Source of the DNA: Candidatus Omnitrophota bacterium
GTDB lineage: Bacteria > CAIJMQ01
Length of the DNA stretch: 64,000 bases
Direction: 5' to 3'
Assembly (NCBI GenBank): GCA_018812925.1
Contig: JAHJCU010000005.1
Location: 1-64,000 of the forward strand
How positions within the stretch are numbered: the stretch's first letter is position 1; every line of letters begins with the position of its first letter. The position numbers and the translations under genes are program-made. Below, piece by piece: positions 50,585 through 59,762 of this stretch. A model generated the notes under the pieces. That model saw only the letters and a list, made by a program, of their open reading frames with translations, did not search any database and had not been told where the DNA came from.

Positions 50585-50692
50585 ATATGATAATAAAACT
50601 GCCGGAAATAAAATTTATTCTATGCTAGTAATTTTTAATAAAAATGACTTGAAAGTATATTTTGCTTTTAATAATAGTAATTCAATATGAAC
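50585..50692 (+). pseudogene. Decayed duplicate of the following lipoprotein gene
   Basis: Reads AGNKIYSMLVIFNKNDLKVYFAF, matching AGDGIYSILMIFEKSDSKVYFAF in the next gene (51300-51370), and diverges on both sides. The rest of 50433-50716 is AT-rich with no gene. Evidence of tandem duplication followed by decay. Confidence 0.6.
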
Positions 50693-50716
50693 CACATTAA
50701 TTATTAAGGAGATGAT

Positions 50717-51553
50717 ATGAAAACGAATAAATTGTTATCAATAATTAAAGTAATTTTAGCGTTACCAATAATATTAATGCTTTGCAGCTGCTCATCTAAT
50801 GACGTTTCTGTTAAAGATGTATCCTCTGCTAAATTCAAATCAAGTTCAGACAGTGTCGAGGCTGGACAAATACTAGAACTTTCATGCAAAGTTGATCTGC
50901 CAAAGGGAATAATCCCTGAATTTAAATGGAGCGCCAGCAAGGGTGAAATATTAGAGACTCAAATTAACGGCGAAGCGGATTTTGTTGCTCTGGAAGAAGT
51001 AGGAAATGTAATAGTAAATGTTACTGTTACAGACGGCGAGAATACTATTACCAGGTCAAAGATTATTAGTATCCTGGAAGTAGGAGCAATGGAAACAACT
51101 GCAGATGTCCTAATTGAAGTCGATACCAATACTCTAAGGGGCGTATGGGTAGATAAAGAGCATCCAGAAGAAAATTTTGTTCCACCATTAAGAATTAAAG
51201 GAACATTTACGTATGATACCGAAACCTTAAGAGCAACAAGCGGGGGCAACTGGCCTAATTACGATATGTATGATGATGGAACTCATGGGGATACAGCTGC
51301 TGGGGATGGAATTTATTCTATATTAATGATTTTTGAAAAAAGTGATTCAAAAGTATATTTTGCTTTCGATGACGGTAATCCATATAGAGTTCAATCGGAA
51401 AGTGCTATTGCCGAAAGATTAAAACTTGCCTGGATTGTATTGGATGAGTTCCCTGATGATAATTCAAATCCGGTATTTACTCCGGATAAAGACAAGGTAG
51501 TAAAATGGGATGAGGAAATGGCTGAAAAAGGCAAAATATATGAACCATATTAA
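50717..51553 (+). CDS. Lipoprotein with PKD/Ig-like and choice-of-anchor X-like domains
   Basis: 278 residues. Signal peptide LSIIKVILALPIILMLCSCSSN with lipobox LMLC. An Ig/PKD-like domain follows (about 30-125: VEAGQILELSCKVDLPKGI, FKWSASKGEIL), then a domain with MYDDGTHGDTAAGDGIYSILM, the DDGxxGDxxAGDGIY pattern of choice-of-anchor X-like surface proteins. No catalytic motif. Its first 100 bases, including the ribosome site, are nearly the same as those of the next gene, a sign of duplication. Probably a surface starch-binding or display protein; this is inference from the locus. Confidence 0.75.
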   Translation: MKTNKLLSIIKVILALPIILMLCSCSSNDVSVKDVSSAKFKSSSDSVEAGQILELSCKVDLPKGIIPEFKWSASKGEILETQINGEADFVALEEVGNVIVNVTVTDGENTITRSKIISILEVGAMETTADVLIEVDTNTLRGVWVDKEHPEENFVPPLRIKGTFTYDTETLRATSGGNWPNYDMYDDGTHGDTAAGDGIYSILMIFEKSDSKVYFAFDDGNPYRVQSESAIAERLKLAWIVLDEFPDDNSNPVFTPDKDKVVKWDEEMAEKGKIYEPY

Positions 51554-51576
51554 TAACTAATTATTAAGGAGACGAT

Positions 51577-54156
51577 ATGAAAACGAATAAATTGATATCA
51601 ATAGCTAAAGTAATTTTAGCATTACCAATGATATTAATGCTTTGCAGCTGCTCATCTAATAAATTACCCGGCACAGCCAGCGGCGGTCTTGCACTTGAAT
51701 TCATTTATAGTGATGGTTCCTCCCTTTATATGAACCCAAAAGAACCTACTGAAAATGATATTGTCACAGTAAAAATAAGAACAAAGAAAGATAATGCAAG
51801 TGAGGTATATCTACATTATGACACTGATGCTGCAAATTTTAAAAGTATAATAATGAGAAAAGGGAAACCGGTTGGTGAATTTGATTATTATTTTGCCCAA
51901 ATACCACCTTCAAAGGATATTGTGTATTATTACTATGAAATTAAACAGTATGCAAATAGAGCTTACTATTCGAGAATAGGCGTTGAGGATAACGCACCGG
52001 AGAGTTCATTCCAGTTCAAAATAATACCAAATTTCAAAACTCCGGATTGGATGAAGGGTGCGGTTTTATACCATATATTTCCGGATAGATTTTTTAACGG
52101 CGATACCAGCAATGATGTTGTTGATAATGAATATATGTACGATAACTGGTCGGCTGTATTTGTTGATGACTGGAATCAGGTACCGGATAGCACCACGCCT
52201 TACGATGAAGGCAGTAATAGGACAAGAGAATTTTATGGCGGTGACCTAGAGGGTGTTATTCAAAAACTTGAGTATTTAAAGGAATTGGGAATAGATGGAA
52301 TTTATTTTAATCCGGTTTTTGTATCTCCATCAAATCATAAATATGATACACAAGATTATGATTATATTGATCCGCATCTCGGAGTTATTGTTAAAGATGG
52401 AGGAGAAGTTATTGACCCTGAAGAAGATCCAAATTATGAAAATGGGGTTATGGAAAATGCTTCAACCGTAAATAAAGATGCCACAAAATACATAATAAGA
52501 ACAACATCAGAAGAAAATCTTGAAGCTAGCAATGAAAAAATGAAGGAACTAATTACCAAAGCTCACGAAATGGGCATAAAAATAATTTTAGATGGTGTCT
52601 TTAATCATTGTGGTTCATTTAATAAATGGATGGATAGAGAGAACATTTATCCTGATAGTGAAGGACCAGGAGCTTATGAATCAGAAGGTTCTCCATTTAT
52701 TGATTATTTTGCGTTCGGTGAGGATACATGGCCGAATAACGAGACATATGAAGCATGGGCAGGCTATAAAACATTGCCAAAATTAAATTTTGAGGGATCA
52801 GATAATCTGGTAGAAAAGATTATGAGTATTGCCGGAATGTGGGTTGGACCAGAGTATAAAGCAGATGGATGGAGAATTGATGTTGCAGCTGAATTAGGAC
52901 ATTCTCCTGCATATAATCATGAATTTTATAAAATGTTAAGAGAAAGAGTAAAAGAAGCCAACCCGGAAGCTGTAATTTTGGGTGAGGTATACGGCAATGC
53001 GTCATCCTGGCTTATGGGTGACGAATGGGATACAATAATGAACTATGATGCCTTTTTTGACCCTATTAGCTGGTATTTAACCGGTCTCGAAAAACACAGT
53101 TACAGTTATGATGGAAATTTACATAACAATGTAGAAGCATTTGAAGCAAGTCTGAGAGAGAGGATGGCAATATTACCCTATCCATCTCTTGAAACAGCTA
53201 TGAACCAGCTTGATAACCATGACCATTCAAGATTTCTAACAAGAACTTCAAGCCAAATAGACGAAGATAGAAACAGAAATAATATATCCCATCCGGGATC
53301 AGCTGACGAAAATATTAATAAGGGTATTCTAAAAGAGGGTGTCATTATGCAAATGACATTACCTGGTGCACCTACTTTATATTATGGCGATGAAGCTGGA
53401 GTTTTTGGCTGGACCGACCCGGATTGCAGAAGAACATATCCATGGGGTAGTGAGGATGAAGAATTATTATCATTCTATAAGGATATAATTTCTATACATA
53501 AAGAATATTCATCAATAAAAACCGCTTCACTGGTTTCTTTATATATGAATTCTGATGAAATTGTATATGCTTATGCAAGGTGGGATTTAGACAATAAAGT
53601 AATTGTTGTTGTTAATAATAATTCAACCGAACAGGAAGTATACATACCTGTATGGCAAATTGGTCTAAAATCAGGAAATACTGTTAAGCAAATCTTTAGT
53701 GCTGATGAAGAAACCCATAGTATGATGAATAAAAATATAAAAGTCATTAATTATAATGATATAGATGGGGTCATTAAGGTTAATGTGCCTCCTTATGGCG
53801 GTGTGATATATGTGGACGGCAGAGGCTCTGAAGAACCACAAGCAATTGTAACTGACGGACCAGTGATAAAAAAAGTATCACCAGCTGATAATTCGAAAAA
53901 TGTATCATTGGATACAATAATCACAATTGAATTTAGTGAGGACATGAATACAAGGGATATATTGGAAGCGTTTACAATAGATCCGGCTATTGAAGGTAAA
54001 TTTGTATGGAGCGGTTCAATTGTTTATTTTATTCCTGAAGATGGTTTCTTATCCAATACTACATATACTATAAAACTTGATAACAACATCGCAGCAGTAA
54101 ACGGGGGAATACTGTTAGAAGAAGAAAAAGAATGGACGTTCACGACAAAGAATTAA
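51577..54156 (+). CDS. Secreted GH13 amylase/neopullulanase-like lipoprotein
   Basis: 859 residues. Lipoprotein signal nearly identical to the preceding gene (LMLCSC). N-terminal CBM34-like domain (LYMNPKEPTENDIVTVKIRTK). GH13_20-like barrel: LYHIFPDRFFNGD, ILDGVFNHCG, DGWRIDVAAELG (nucleophile), AVILGEVYG (acid), NQLDNHDHSRF. Domain C ends at about 750, then a C-terminal SbsA/Big_5 Ig-like domain: PVIKKVSPADNSKNVSLDTI to KEWTFTTK. Cyclomaltodextrinase/neopullulanase-type substrates or amylopectin are likely; the lipid anchor puts it on the cell surface. Terminator follows. Confidence 0.92.
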   Translation: MKTNKLISIAKVILALPMILMLCSCSSNKLPGTASGGLALEFIYSDGSSLYMNPKEPTENDIVTVKIRTKKDNASEVYLHYDTDAANFKSIIMRKGKPVGEFDYYFAQIPPSKDIVYYYYEIKQYANRAYYSRIGVEDNAPESSFQFKIIPNFKTPDWMKGAVLYHIFPDRFFNGDTSNDVVDNEYMYDNWSAVFVDDWNQVPDSTTPYDEGSNRTREFYGGDLEGVIQKLEYLKELGIDGIYFNPVFVSPSNHKYDTQDYDYIDPHLGVIVKDGGEVIDPEEDPNYENGVMENASTVNKDATKYIIRTTSEENLEASNEKMKELITKAHEMGIKIILDGVFNHCGSFNKWMDRENIYPDSEGPGAYESEGSPFIDYFAFGEDTWPNNETYEAWAGYKTLPKLNFEGSDNLVEKIMSIAGMWVGPEYKADGWRIDVAAELGHSPAYNHEFYKMLRERVKEANPEAVILGEVYGNASSWLMGDEWDTIMNYDAFFDPISWYLTGLEKHSYSYDGNLHNNVEAFEASLRERMAILPYPSLETAMNQLDNHDHSRFLTRTSSQIDEDRNRNNISHPGSADENINKGILKEGVIMQMTLPGAPTLYYGDEAGVFGWTDPDCRRTYPWGSEDEELLSFYKDIISIHKEYSSIKTASLVSLYMNSDEIVYAYARWDLDNKVIVVVNNNSTEQEVYIPVWQIGLKSGNTVKQIFSADEETHSMMNKNIKVINYNDIDGVIKVNVPPYGGVIYVDGRGSEEPQAIVTDGPVIKKVSPADNSKNVSLDTIITIEFSEDMNTRDILEAFTIDPAIEGKFVWSGSIVYFIPEDGFLSNTTYTIKLDNNIAAVNGGILLEEEKEWTFTTKN

Positions 54157-54179
54157 CATCCAATAATAATTTATAACAT

Positions 54180-54209
54180 AAAACAGGGGCTTAATACCCC
54201 TGTTTTATT
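54180..54209 (+). terminator. Intrinsic terminator after the amylase gene
   Basis: AAAACAGGGG (54180-54189), loop CTTAATA, CCCCTGTTTT (54197-54206), then AT-rich sequence. Perfect stem, 24 bases after the stop. Confidence 0.85.
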
Positions 54210-54284
54210 TATTGTATCTAATAATTTTTTGCCTTTATGTAGCATAATAAGTATTCCAATTACCCTGTTGAAAGGAGTTCAATA

Positions 54285-56261
54285 ATGAAATTTGGAAAAG
54301 GTTGCTGGAAAACTTTCGAAGAAGGTATCGAAAGAGAATGGGCTGTCACAAACAGTATTGGCGGTTACTGCAACAGTTCTATTATCAATGCCAACACCCG
54401 AAAACACCATGGCTTACTGATTGCAAGTCTACATCCGCCGATCCAAAGAACTCTTATTCTTTCCAGAATAAACGAAATGATTAAATTAGCCAGCCGTTCC
54501 TATGACTTTAATACCACTAAACGTCCGGATTGTCTTGAGGAAGGTCAAAAACATTTACAACGCTTTATTTACGAGGATTATCCTGTCTTTCGATACCAGG
54601 TGGAAGATTTTTTTATGGATAAAACCATTGTCATGGAACCTGGTAAAAATACGGTAGTTATTCAATATAACCTGATCAACGGTCAGTCTGACGCAGAATT
54701 AGTATTTACACCTCTTTTTAATTTCAGAGATCATAATGAATGCATTCGAATAGATCAGCTTAATTTTAAGACTGCTATAGACAATCAAATCCTGAAATTG
54801 GTCCCAAAAGCCAATTCCAACATACAGATTCAATTTTACAGTGAAATCGGCGAGTTCCGGCCCAGGACTAAAATTTTTGATGAAGATATGACCTATCCAA
54901 CCGAAATTGCAACGGGTATGAGCGCTATTGATAATCATTATACTCCTTATGATGTGGAAATAACTCTCAAGCCCTTTGAAAAAATTACCTTTTCAATGAT
55001 TTGCAGTATCGAAAAAGATATGCCGGTCAATGGTACCGCAATTATTAATCAATTTTCAAACCGCATACAAGACTTGATAAAGCTATCAGACCAAAAGGAT
55101 CCTTTTGCTCAACAATTGATTAAAGCTGCCGATCAGTTTATTGTCTATAGAAAATCCACTGGTTTAAAAACAATCTTGGCTGGATTTCCCTGGTTTGCAG
55201 ACTGGGGACGGGATACAATGATTGCTCTTCAGGGTTTGACTCTGGTAACAAAACGGTTTAAAGATGCCAGGGAAATTCTGGCAACCTTTGCTCAATATGT
55301 TCAAAATGGTCTTGTTCCAAATATGTTTCCCGATGATGGAAGCGCCCCTCTCTATAATTCGGCAGATGCTTCCCTGTGGTATTTTAACTCTGTCGATCAA
55401 TACTTAAAATACTGCCCCAAGCCTGAATCTTACGACTTCATTCGAAAAGAAATCTTTTATAGACTCAAGGAAATTATACTGGCTTACGAAAAAGGCACTT
55501 TATTCTCAATCGGTATGGATGAAGATGGGTTAATAAAAGCCGGTTCAGGTTTGGACCAGGTCACCTGGATGGATGTTCGTGTCGATAAATGGGTCGCTAC
55601 ACCTCGACACGGAAAACCTGTTGAAATCAACGCTCTATGGTACAACGCTTTAAAGGTAATGGAGAATCTATCAAATACATATAATGAGGACCCGGCGCAC
55701 TACCGGCTGTTATCGGAAAAAGTAAAAAAGGCGTTTAACCAAAGATTCTGGAACAAATCCACCAATTGCCTGTATGACGTCGTAGATGAAAATGATTCTA
55801 AAATCCGTCCCAATCAAATCTGGGCAGTATCTTTGCCCTATACGATGTTGGATGAAAATCGGTCCAAAAAAGTTGTTCAGACTGTTCTAGCACATCTATA
55901 TGCCAGTTATGGTCTAAGAAGTTTATCTTTTATGGATCCGGAATATAAAGGAATTTATAAGGGCCGATTAATAAATCGGGATAAGGCCTATCATCAGGGA
56001 ACTACCTGGGCCTTCCCTCTTGGAGGTTTGATAACAGCTTATTGTAAAGTTCATCATTATTCAGAGGAAAGTATTGCATTTGCAAAAAGGCTGATTGAAC
56101 CTTTGGAGGACCATCTGCAGGATGGGTGTATTGGTTCTATTGCAGAGATTTTTGATGGAAATGAACCAATCATTTCAAGAGGTTGTTACGCTCAAGCATG
56201 GAGTGTCGGCGAAATACTGCGGGCATATTCCGAAGATATATTAGGAAATAGACCCCGGTAA
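54285..56261 (+). CDS. Glycogen debranching enzyme (amylo-alpha-1,6-glucosidase type)
   Basis: 658 residues. N-terminal GDE_N domain: AVTNSIGGYCNSSIINANTRKHHGLLIA. C-terminal (alpha/alpha)6 barrel: AGFPWFADWGRDTMIALQGLTL, FPDDGSAPLYNSADASLWYF, GSGLDQVTWMDVRVDKW, and QGTTWAFPLGGLITAY. GH133-type archaeal/bacterial GDE that removes alpha-1,6-linked glucose from limit dextrins. Cytoplasmic. Codon use looks less AT-rich than the two genes before it. It has its own gap after the terminator, with AAAGGAG before the ATG, and is followed by another terminator, so it is transcribed alone. Confidence 0.93.
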   Translation: MKFGKGCWKTFEEGIEREWAVTNSIGGYCNSSIINANTRKHHGLLIASLHPPIQRTLILSRINEMIKLASRSYDFNTTKRPDCLEEGQKHLQRFIYEDYPVFRYQVEDFFMDKTIVMEPGKNTVVIQYNLINGQSDAELVFTPLFNFRDHNECIRIDQLNFKTAIDNQILKLVPKANSNIQIQFYSEIGEFRPRTKIFDEDMTYPTEIATGMSAIDNHYTPYDVEITLKPFEKITFSMICSIEKDMPVNGTAIINQFSNRIQDLIKLSDQKDPFAQQLIKAADQFIVYRKSTGLKTILAGFPWFADWGRDTMIALQGLTLVTKRFKDAREILATFAQYVQNGLVPNMFPDDGSAPLYNSADASLWYFNSVDQYLKYCPKPESYDFIRKEIFYRLKEIILAYEKGTLFSIGMDEDGLIKAGSGLDQVTWMDVRVDKWVATPRHGKPVEINALWYNALKVMENLSNTYNEDPAHYRLLSEKVKKAFNQRFWNKSTNCLYDVVDENDSKIRPNQIWAVSLPYTMLDENRSKKVVQTVLAHLYASYGLRSLSFMDPEYKGIYKGRLINRDKAYHQGTTWAFPLGGLITAYCKVHHYSEESIAFAKRLIEPLEDHLQDGCIGSIAEIFDGNEPIISRGCYAQAWSVGEILRAYSEDILGNRPR

Positions 56262-56306
56262 AAAGATTCATCTTTGTATTAGAAAATACAATGAGATGAA
56301 TCTTTT
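56261..56306 (+). terminator. Terminator after the debranching enzyme gene
   Basis: AAAAAGATTCATCT pairs with AGATGAATCTTTTT around an inner TTGTATT/ATACAA pair; ends in a T-run. Confidence 0.8.
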
Positions 56307-56323
56307 TATGTCAGCTCTTAAAA

Positions 56324-56504
56324 TTATTTAAAGATCAAAGTCCTCTGAGCTGGAATCTGAATCCTATCTTCTCCTTTGAAATCCATATTATTGCTTGAAT
56401 AAACAAGCTCTTCAACGGACACCGTAAGCTCTGCCATGGAAAATTCAATGGGCTCTTTAGACGAATTATGAATCACGATTCTTTTTTCATCCTCAGTCTC
56501 GACC
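56324..56504 (-). pseudogene. C-terminal fragment of a gene cut by a MITE
   Basis: Minus-strand frame with DEKRIVIHNSSKEPIEF and VYSSNNMDFKGEDRIQIPAQ, ending LIFK. It looks like the last beta-sandwich of a glycoside hydrolase or similar. The upstream part is lost exactly at the MITE end (56505). The apparent Met start lies inside the MITE and is spurious. Confidence 0.6.
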
Positions 56505-56768
56505 GGTGCAAAAATTATACACATGCTTTTTGAAGTGATAAACCAGGTATTTTTTAAAGCATCAATTTTACTTTTCTGCTGTTAATTCACTTGGTAGCTT
56601 TAAAATTCTGCCCAGAAAAGACAAGAATTCGCTGAATACATTTCTTTGATTAAACTCCCAGTATTTCAGCATCGGTCCCTTCTTAAATTAATTATGAAGC
56701 TTTACCGAAGTTCGTTAAAAACCATATAATTATATGGTACAACAATCGCCAGATATAATATTTGCACC
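56505..56768. mobile_element. MITE: internally deleted copy of the IS at 27965-29347
   Basis: About 264 bases. The left end GGTGCAAAAATTATACAC and next 90 bases follow the IS left end (shared CAGGTATTTTTTAAAGC, CTGTTAATT, ACTTGGTAG). After the deletion, the sequence follows the IS right-hand interior (shared TGAATACATTTCTTTGATTA at IS position about 29180), and ends in a reverse copy of the terminal repeat. No coding capacity. Confidence 0.75.
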
Positions 56769-56849
56769 ATGCGCTTAATTGGCTACCAATATTAAAAATC
56801 AAAATATCAACACCACCGAAAAACTACCATGAAGGGTATAAATTTCATA

Positions 56850-57689
56850 CTATAATAATTTATACCAGACGTTCATGCTCTCAATCTTTCCCGAGATATT
56901 AGTATTGTTAACAAGCGTTCCGCCGAACTGATAATGATGCTTGGCGAAAGTGATATTCATGCCAGCTGATAAAGCCCTGGCGATAGTATAAGCAACCAGA
57001 ACACCTTTAACTACCAAATTCTTTTCCATGTTCTGCAGGAGTCTTTGTGCGATTCCCTGGGACCTGTATGGCGGCAATGTCGCGAAATCAGTCATTTCAG
57101 CGTTCTTTTGCTCTTTGTCAATTTCAGCAGATGATATAGAAATAATCTGCCCCTTTTCACAGGCCACATAATAATCAATATTATCGCTCATGGTGCTTGA
57201 TATATACTCAGGATCAAAAATCGGAAACGGATACGAATCAAATACTTTCTTAAATACAGAACACATCTGGCCAACGTCTTCGGGAATCGCCTTGCGGATT
57301 TCATATTTAAAATCCTCCTTAAAGAAATGAGCTGTACCGGATTTTTCTTTGGCTAATTGGATAATCGCATCGATTTTCTGTGGGGATGACAAAACATCTC
57401 GTCCATTAAAAAACTTGGACATAAAAAACCCGTCTTCTCGACCCTTAAAAAAATTAGGGATATGTGCTTCTTGTTGAAACTCGAAATTTTCAAAATCATG
57501 CCTGCGCTTTTCAGGAACCTTAGCAAAAATTTTTGAATAGGCGTTGTCTTTTACTAAACACTCCAACATCTTAATAATGCCGGGCATGTCTTCCTCGTTC
57601 AGCTTCATCAAATAAACACGATCACTTAATTTTCCATGCTGAACTTTAGACTTTCCGAATACTTCTATTTTGTCCCATTCCATCATCAA
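56850..57689 (-). CDS. ablB: Beta-lysine N6-acetyltransferase
   Basis: 279 residues. N-terminal half with FGKSKVQHGKLSDRVYLM and FKGREDGFFMSKFF. C-terminal GNAT fold (about 140-279) with IRKAIPEDVGQMCSVFKKVF, ATLPPYRSQGIAQRLLQNME (acetyl-CoA loop RSQGIA) and YQFGGTLVNNTNISGKIESM. This is the ablB pattern of putative beta-lysine acetyltransferases. With ablA it makes N-epsilon-acetyl-beta-lysine, an osmolyte. It is 4 bases after the ablA stop, leftward, so the two are one operon. Confidence 0.9.
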   Translation of the reverse strand: MMMEWDKIEVFGKSKVQHGKLSDRVYLMKLNEEDMPGIIKMLECLVKDNAYSKIFAKVPEKRRHDFENFEFQQEAHIPNFFKGREDGFFMSKFFNGRDVLSSPQKIDAIIQLAKEKSGTAHFFKEDFKYEIRKAIPEDVGQMCSVFKKVFDSYPFPIFDPEYISSTMSDNIDYYVACEKGQIISISSAEIDKEQKNAEMTDFATLPPYRSQGIAQRLLQNMEKNLVVKGVLVAYTIARALSAGMNITFAKHHYQFGGTLVNNTNISGKIESMNVWYKLL

Positions 57690-57693
57690 TACT

Positions 57694-59010
57694 TTAAGAT
57701 TTTTTATTACGCCTTTTTATACGTTCTGTACCTTGCGGTGTTAATGAAGTCGTATCGTTATAGTCATCAATCAGTTTACGGATTCCCACAGCCTTATCTT
57801 CATGTGCGCCTTCCAGATTCAACTGTAATTTACAATCATCACATTTGCGATCACAAAAAATCGGCTCATAAGAGTCCGGCTCTTTATACGTACAAATAAC
57901 GCCTTCATAATTTCTCAGAATCACCTTATTTGTTGACCAGGAAATCAGATAATTGGGCATTACCGGGATCTTCCCTCCGCCCCCTGGAGCGTCAATCACA
58001 TACGTTGGCACAGCCATTCCCGTTGTATGACCGATCAAATTTTCCATAATCTCAATCCCTTTACCTATCGGTGTGCGAAAATGCATTAGACCTTCTGAAA
58101 GATCACATTGATATAAATAATAAGGTCGCACCCGATTTATTAGCAATCGCTGAACCAATATCTTCATAATGCGCGGACAATCATTAATACCAGAAAGCAA
58201 TACTGTTTGATTTCCTAGTGGAATTCCGGCATCAGCCAATTTACGCAAAGCTTCTCTCGACGATTCAGTAAGCTCACGAGGGTGATTAAAATGCGTATTA
58301 ATCCATAGAGGATGATATTTTTTCAACATTTTTACCAGGGTGCTTGTGATTCGATATGGAAGCACAACCGGCATACGCGTTCCGATCCTTATAATTTCTA
58401 CATGCGGAATCTTACGCAATTCTGAAAGTATCCATTCCAGATAATCATCCGAAAGCATTAATGGGTCCCCTCCGGATAATAAAACATCCCTGACCTGTTT
58501 TGTGTTACGAATATATGCCAAACCTTTTTTGATCTGCGCTTTATTCGGAATATAATCGCGATCCCCAACCTTGCGTTTACGCGTACAATGCCGACAATAC
58601 ATAGAACATAAATTACTAACTAAAAAAAGCACTCGATCAGGATATCGATGGGTAATTCCTTTTACTGGCGAATCATGATCTTCTTGAAGAGGGTCTGACA
58701 TTTCGCTTGGGCATGAATCCAATTCATGAATTGACGGGAAAGACTGCATGAAAATTGGATCATAATCAACATTTTTAGTATCAATCAGTGATAAATAATA
58801 CGGCGTAATGGCAATTGGAAATTTTTCGACAGTCTTTTTAATCTGCTCCCGACGATCCTTTTTTAATTTCAGGCCCAATAGATTTTCAGCTGTCTCCAAA
58901 TCCCGCACAGTATGCGCAACCTGCCATCTCCAATCAAACCAATTGGATTTTTTCTTCGTTTTTCGGTCAATAAACGCCTCAATACGTTGCCGATTGTTTT
59001 TTTCACGCAT
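57694..59010 (-). CDS. ablA: Lysine 2,3-aminomutase
   Basis: 438 residues. Radical SAM/PLP enzyme of the KamA family: N-terminal [45 protein letters not shown] with CxxxCxx[35 protein letters not shown], and [20 protein letters not shown] with the PLP-Lys. A C-terminal zinc site CDRKCDDC follows. Converts L-alpha-lysine to L-beta-lysine. With ablB it supplies the compatible solute N-acetyl-beta-lysine, suggesting life at changing salinity. A hairpin about 90 bases upstream may attenuate transcription. Confidence 0.95.
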   Translation of the reverse strand: MREKNNRQRIEAFIDRKTKKKSNWFDWRWQVAHTVRDLETAENLLGLKLKKDRREQIKKTVEKFPIAITPYYLSLIDTKNVDYDPIFMQSFPSIHELDSCPSEMSDPLQEDHDSPVKGITHRYPDRVLFLVSNLCSMYCRHCTRKRKVGDRDYIPNKAQIKKGLAYIRNTKQVRDVLLSGGDPLMLSDDYLEWILSELRKIPHVEIIRIGTRMPVVLPYRITSTLVKMLKKYHPLWINTHFNHPRELTESSREALRKLADAGIPLGNQTVLLSGINDCPRIMKILVQRLLINRVRPYYLYQCDLSEGLMHFRTPIGKGIEIMENLIGHTTGMAVPTYVIDAPGGGGKIPVMPNYLISWSTNKVILRNYEGVICTYKEPDSYEPIFCDRKCDDCKLQLNLEGAHEDKAVGIRKLIDDYNDTTSLTPQGTERIKRRNKKS

Positions 59011-59433
59011 AATAACACCCCTTTACATGTAAATTTATGATTAAAATTTATGAACAATCAGATAACAACAATTTTAAGAATTTTTATCCGACTAAAGGCA
59101 GAAAAAACGGCTAATCATTATCAGCCGTTTTTTTTTATTGTTGAATATATAATAAAGTAATTATTGAAATTTGTCAAAACAACAAGCATGTTAGAGGTGC
59201 GGGGATTGAGCCGGAAGAAGACTTCACCGGCTAGCAATATTAAAATATCTCCCAAGGGTAGATATAGTGGAGAATCTGAACAGCTACTCAACCAAATCAA
59301 ACAAAATCAAAAGGCTTAGCCATGGATAAATACAAATAATAGTTTGGAAATTTCTCTACCCTTTCCATATTCTTACCTATTAGTTTATACCTATCTTTCT
59401 CACAGTTAAGCACTAATGTCTAGTTGCAAAGAG
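59011..59433. other. Gap upstream of ablA
   Basis: No protein gene is supported. Apart from the hairpin at 59102-59133 it shows a weak GCCGG/CCGGC pair around 59210-59235 and AT-rich sequence; the promoter-bearing repeat follows at 59434. Confidence 0.4.
59102..59133 (-). terminator. Bidirectional hairpin upstream of ablA
   Basis: Perfect 11-bp stem AAAAAACGGCT (59102-59112) with AGCCGTTTTTT (59123-59133), 10-base loop, T-runs on both strands. On the minus strand it lies about 92 bases before the ablA start, so it either shields ablA from upstream transcription or is an attenuator in its leader. Confidence 0.7.
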
Positions 59434-59627
59434 ATGGACAGTTCTATCTCTTTATTTCCCCGATACTTACGCATTTTTTAGCCAAAAAAGACGGGACAAT
59501 TAAGACAAATTAAGCGAGGAATTACCTTTCAAAATAGCCAAATTTCTTGATAATTCTTATATTATAGTATAATAATAAACAGCGAATAAAAGAGAGGATT
59601 CCCTCATTGCTTAATCAGTGGGACCCT
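59434..59627 (+). repeat. Promoter-bearing dispersed repeat, copy 2
   Basis: Closely matches 24761-24954 over nearly its entire length. TTGATA (59547-59552), 15-base spacer, TATAAT (59568-59573). It ends TTGCTTAATCAGTGGGACC just like copy 1 and is followed by a palindromic element, so it does not drive an adjacent start codon. Confidence 0.8.
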
Positions 59628-59718
59628 GATTTTTTGCCAAAAGCAAAAAATCATCCCCCCTGTTTTGATTTGGAATTTGATGAGGTAAGAGCATAGCAAA
59701 TTTAAAATCAAGGGGGGA
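59628..59718. repeat. Palindromic element between repeat copy 2 and the reductase gene
   Basis: A perfect hairpin GATTTTTTGC / GCAAAAAATC (59628-59637 with 59643-59652, loop CAAAA) is followed by an imperfect inverted repeat, CCCCCC-TGTTTTGATTTGGAATTTG (59655-59679) against CAAATTTAAAATCAAGGGGGG (59697-59717). It may be a small non-autonomous element or a terminator pair. Confidence 0.5.
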
Positions 59719-59762
59719 TTACAAAATACCCAGACATAATATTTATACTGTGCAATTTTTTT

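Noticed and set aside
56505-56524. ATG at the right end of the fragment as a real start
   Set aside because: It lies inside the MITE terminal repeat, so the residues before 56504 are fortuitous.
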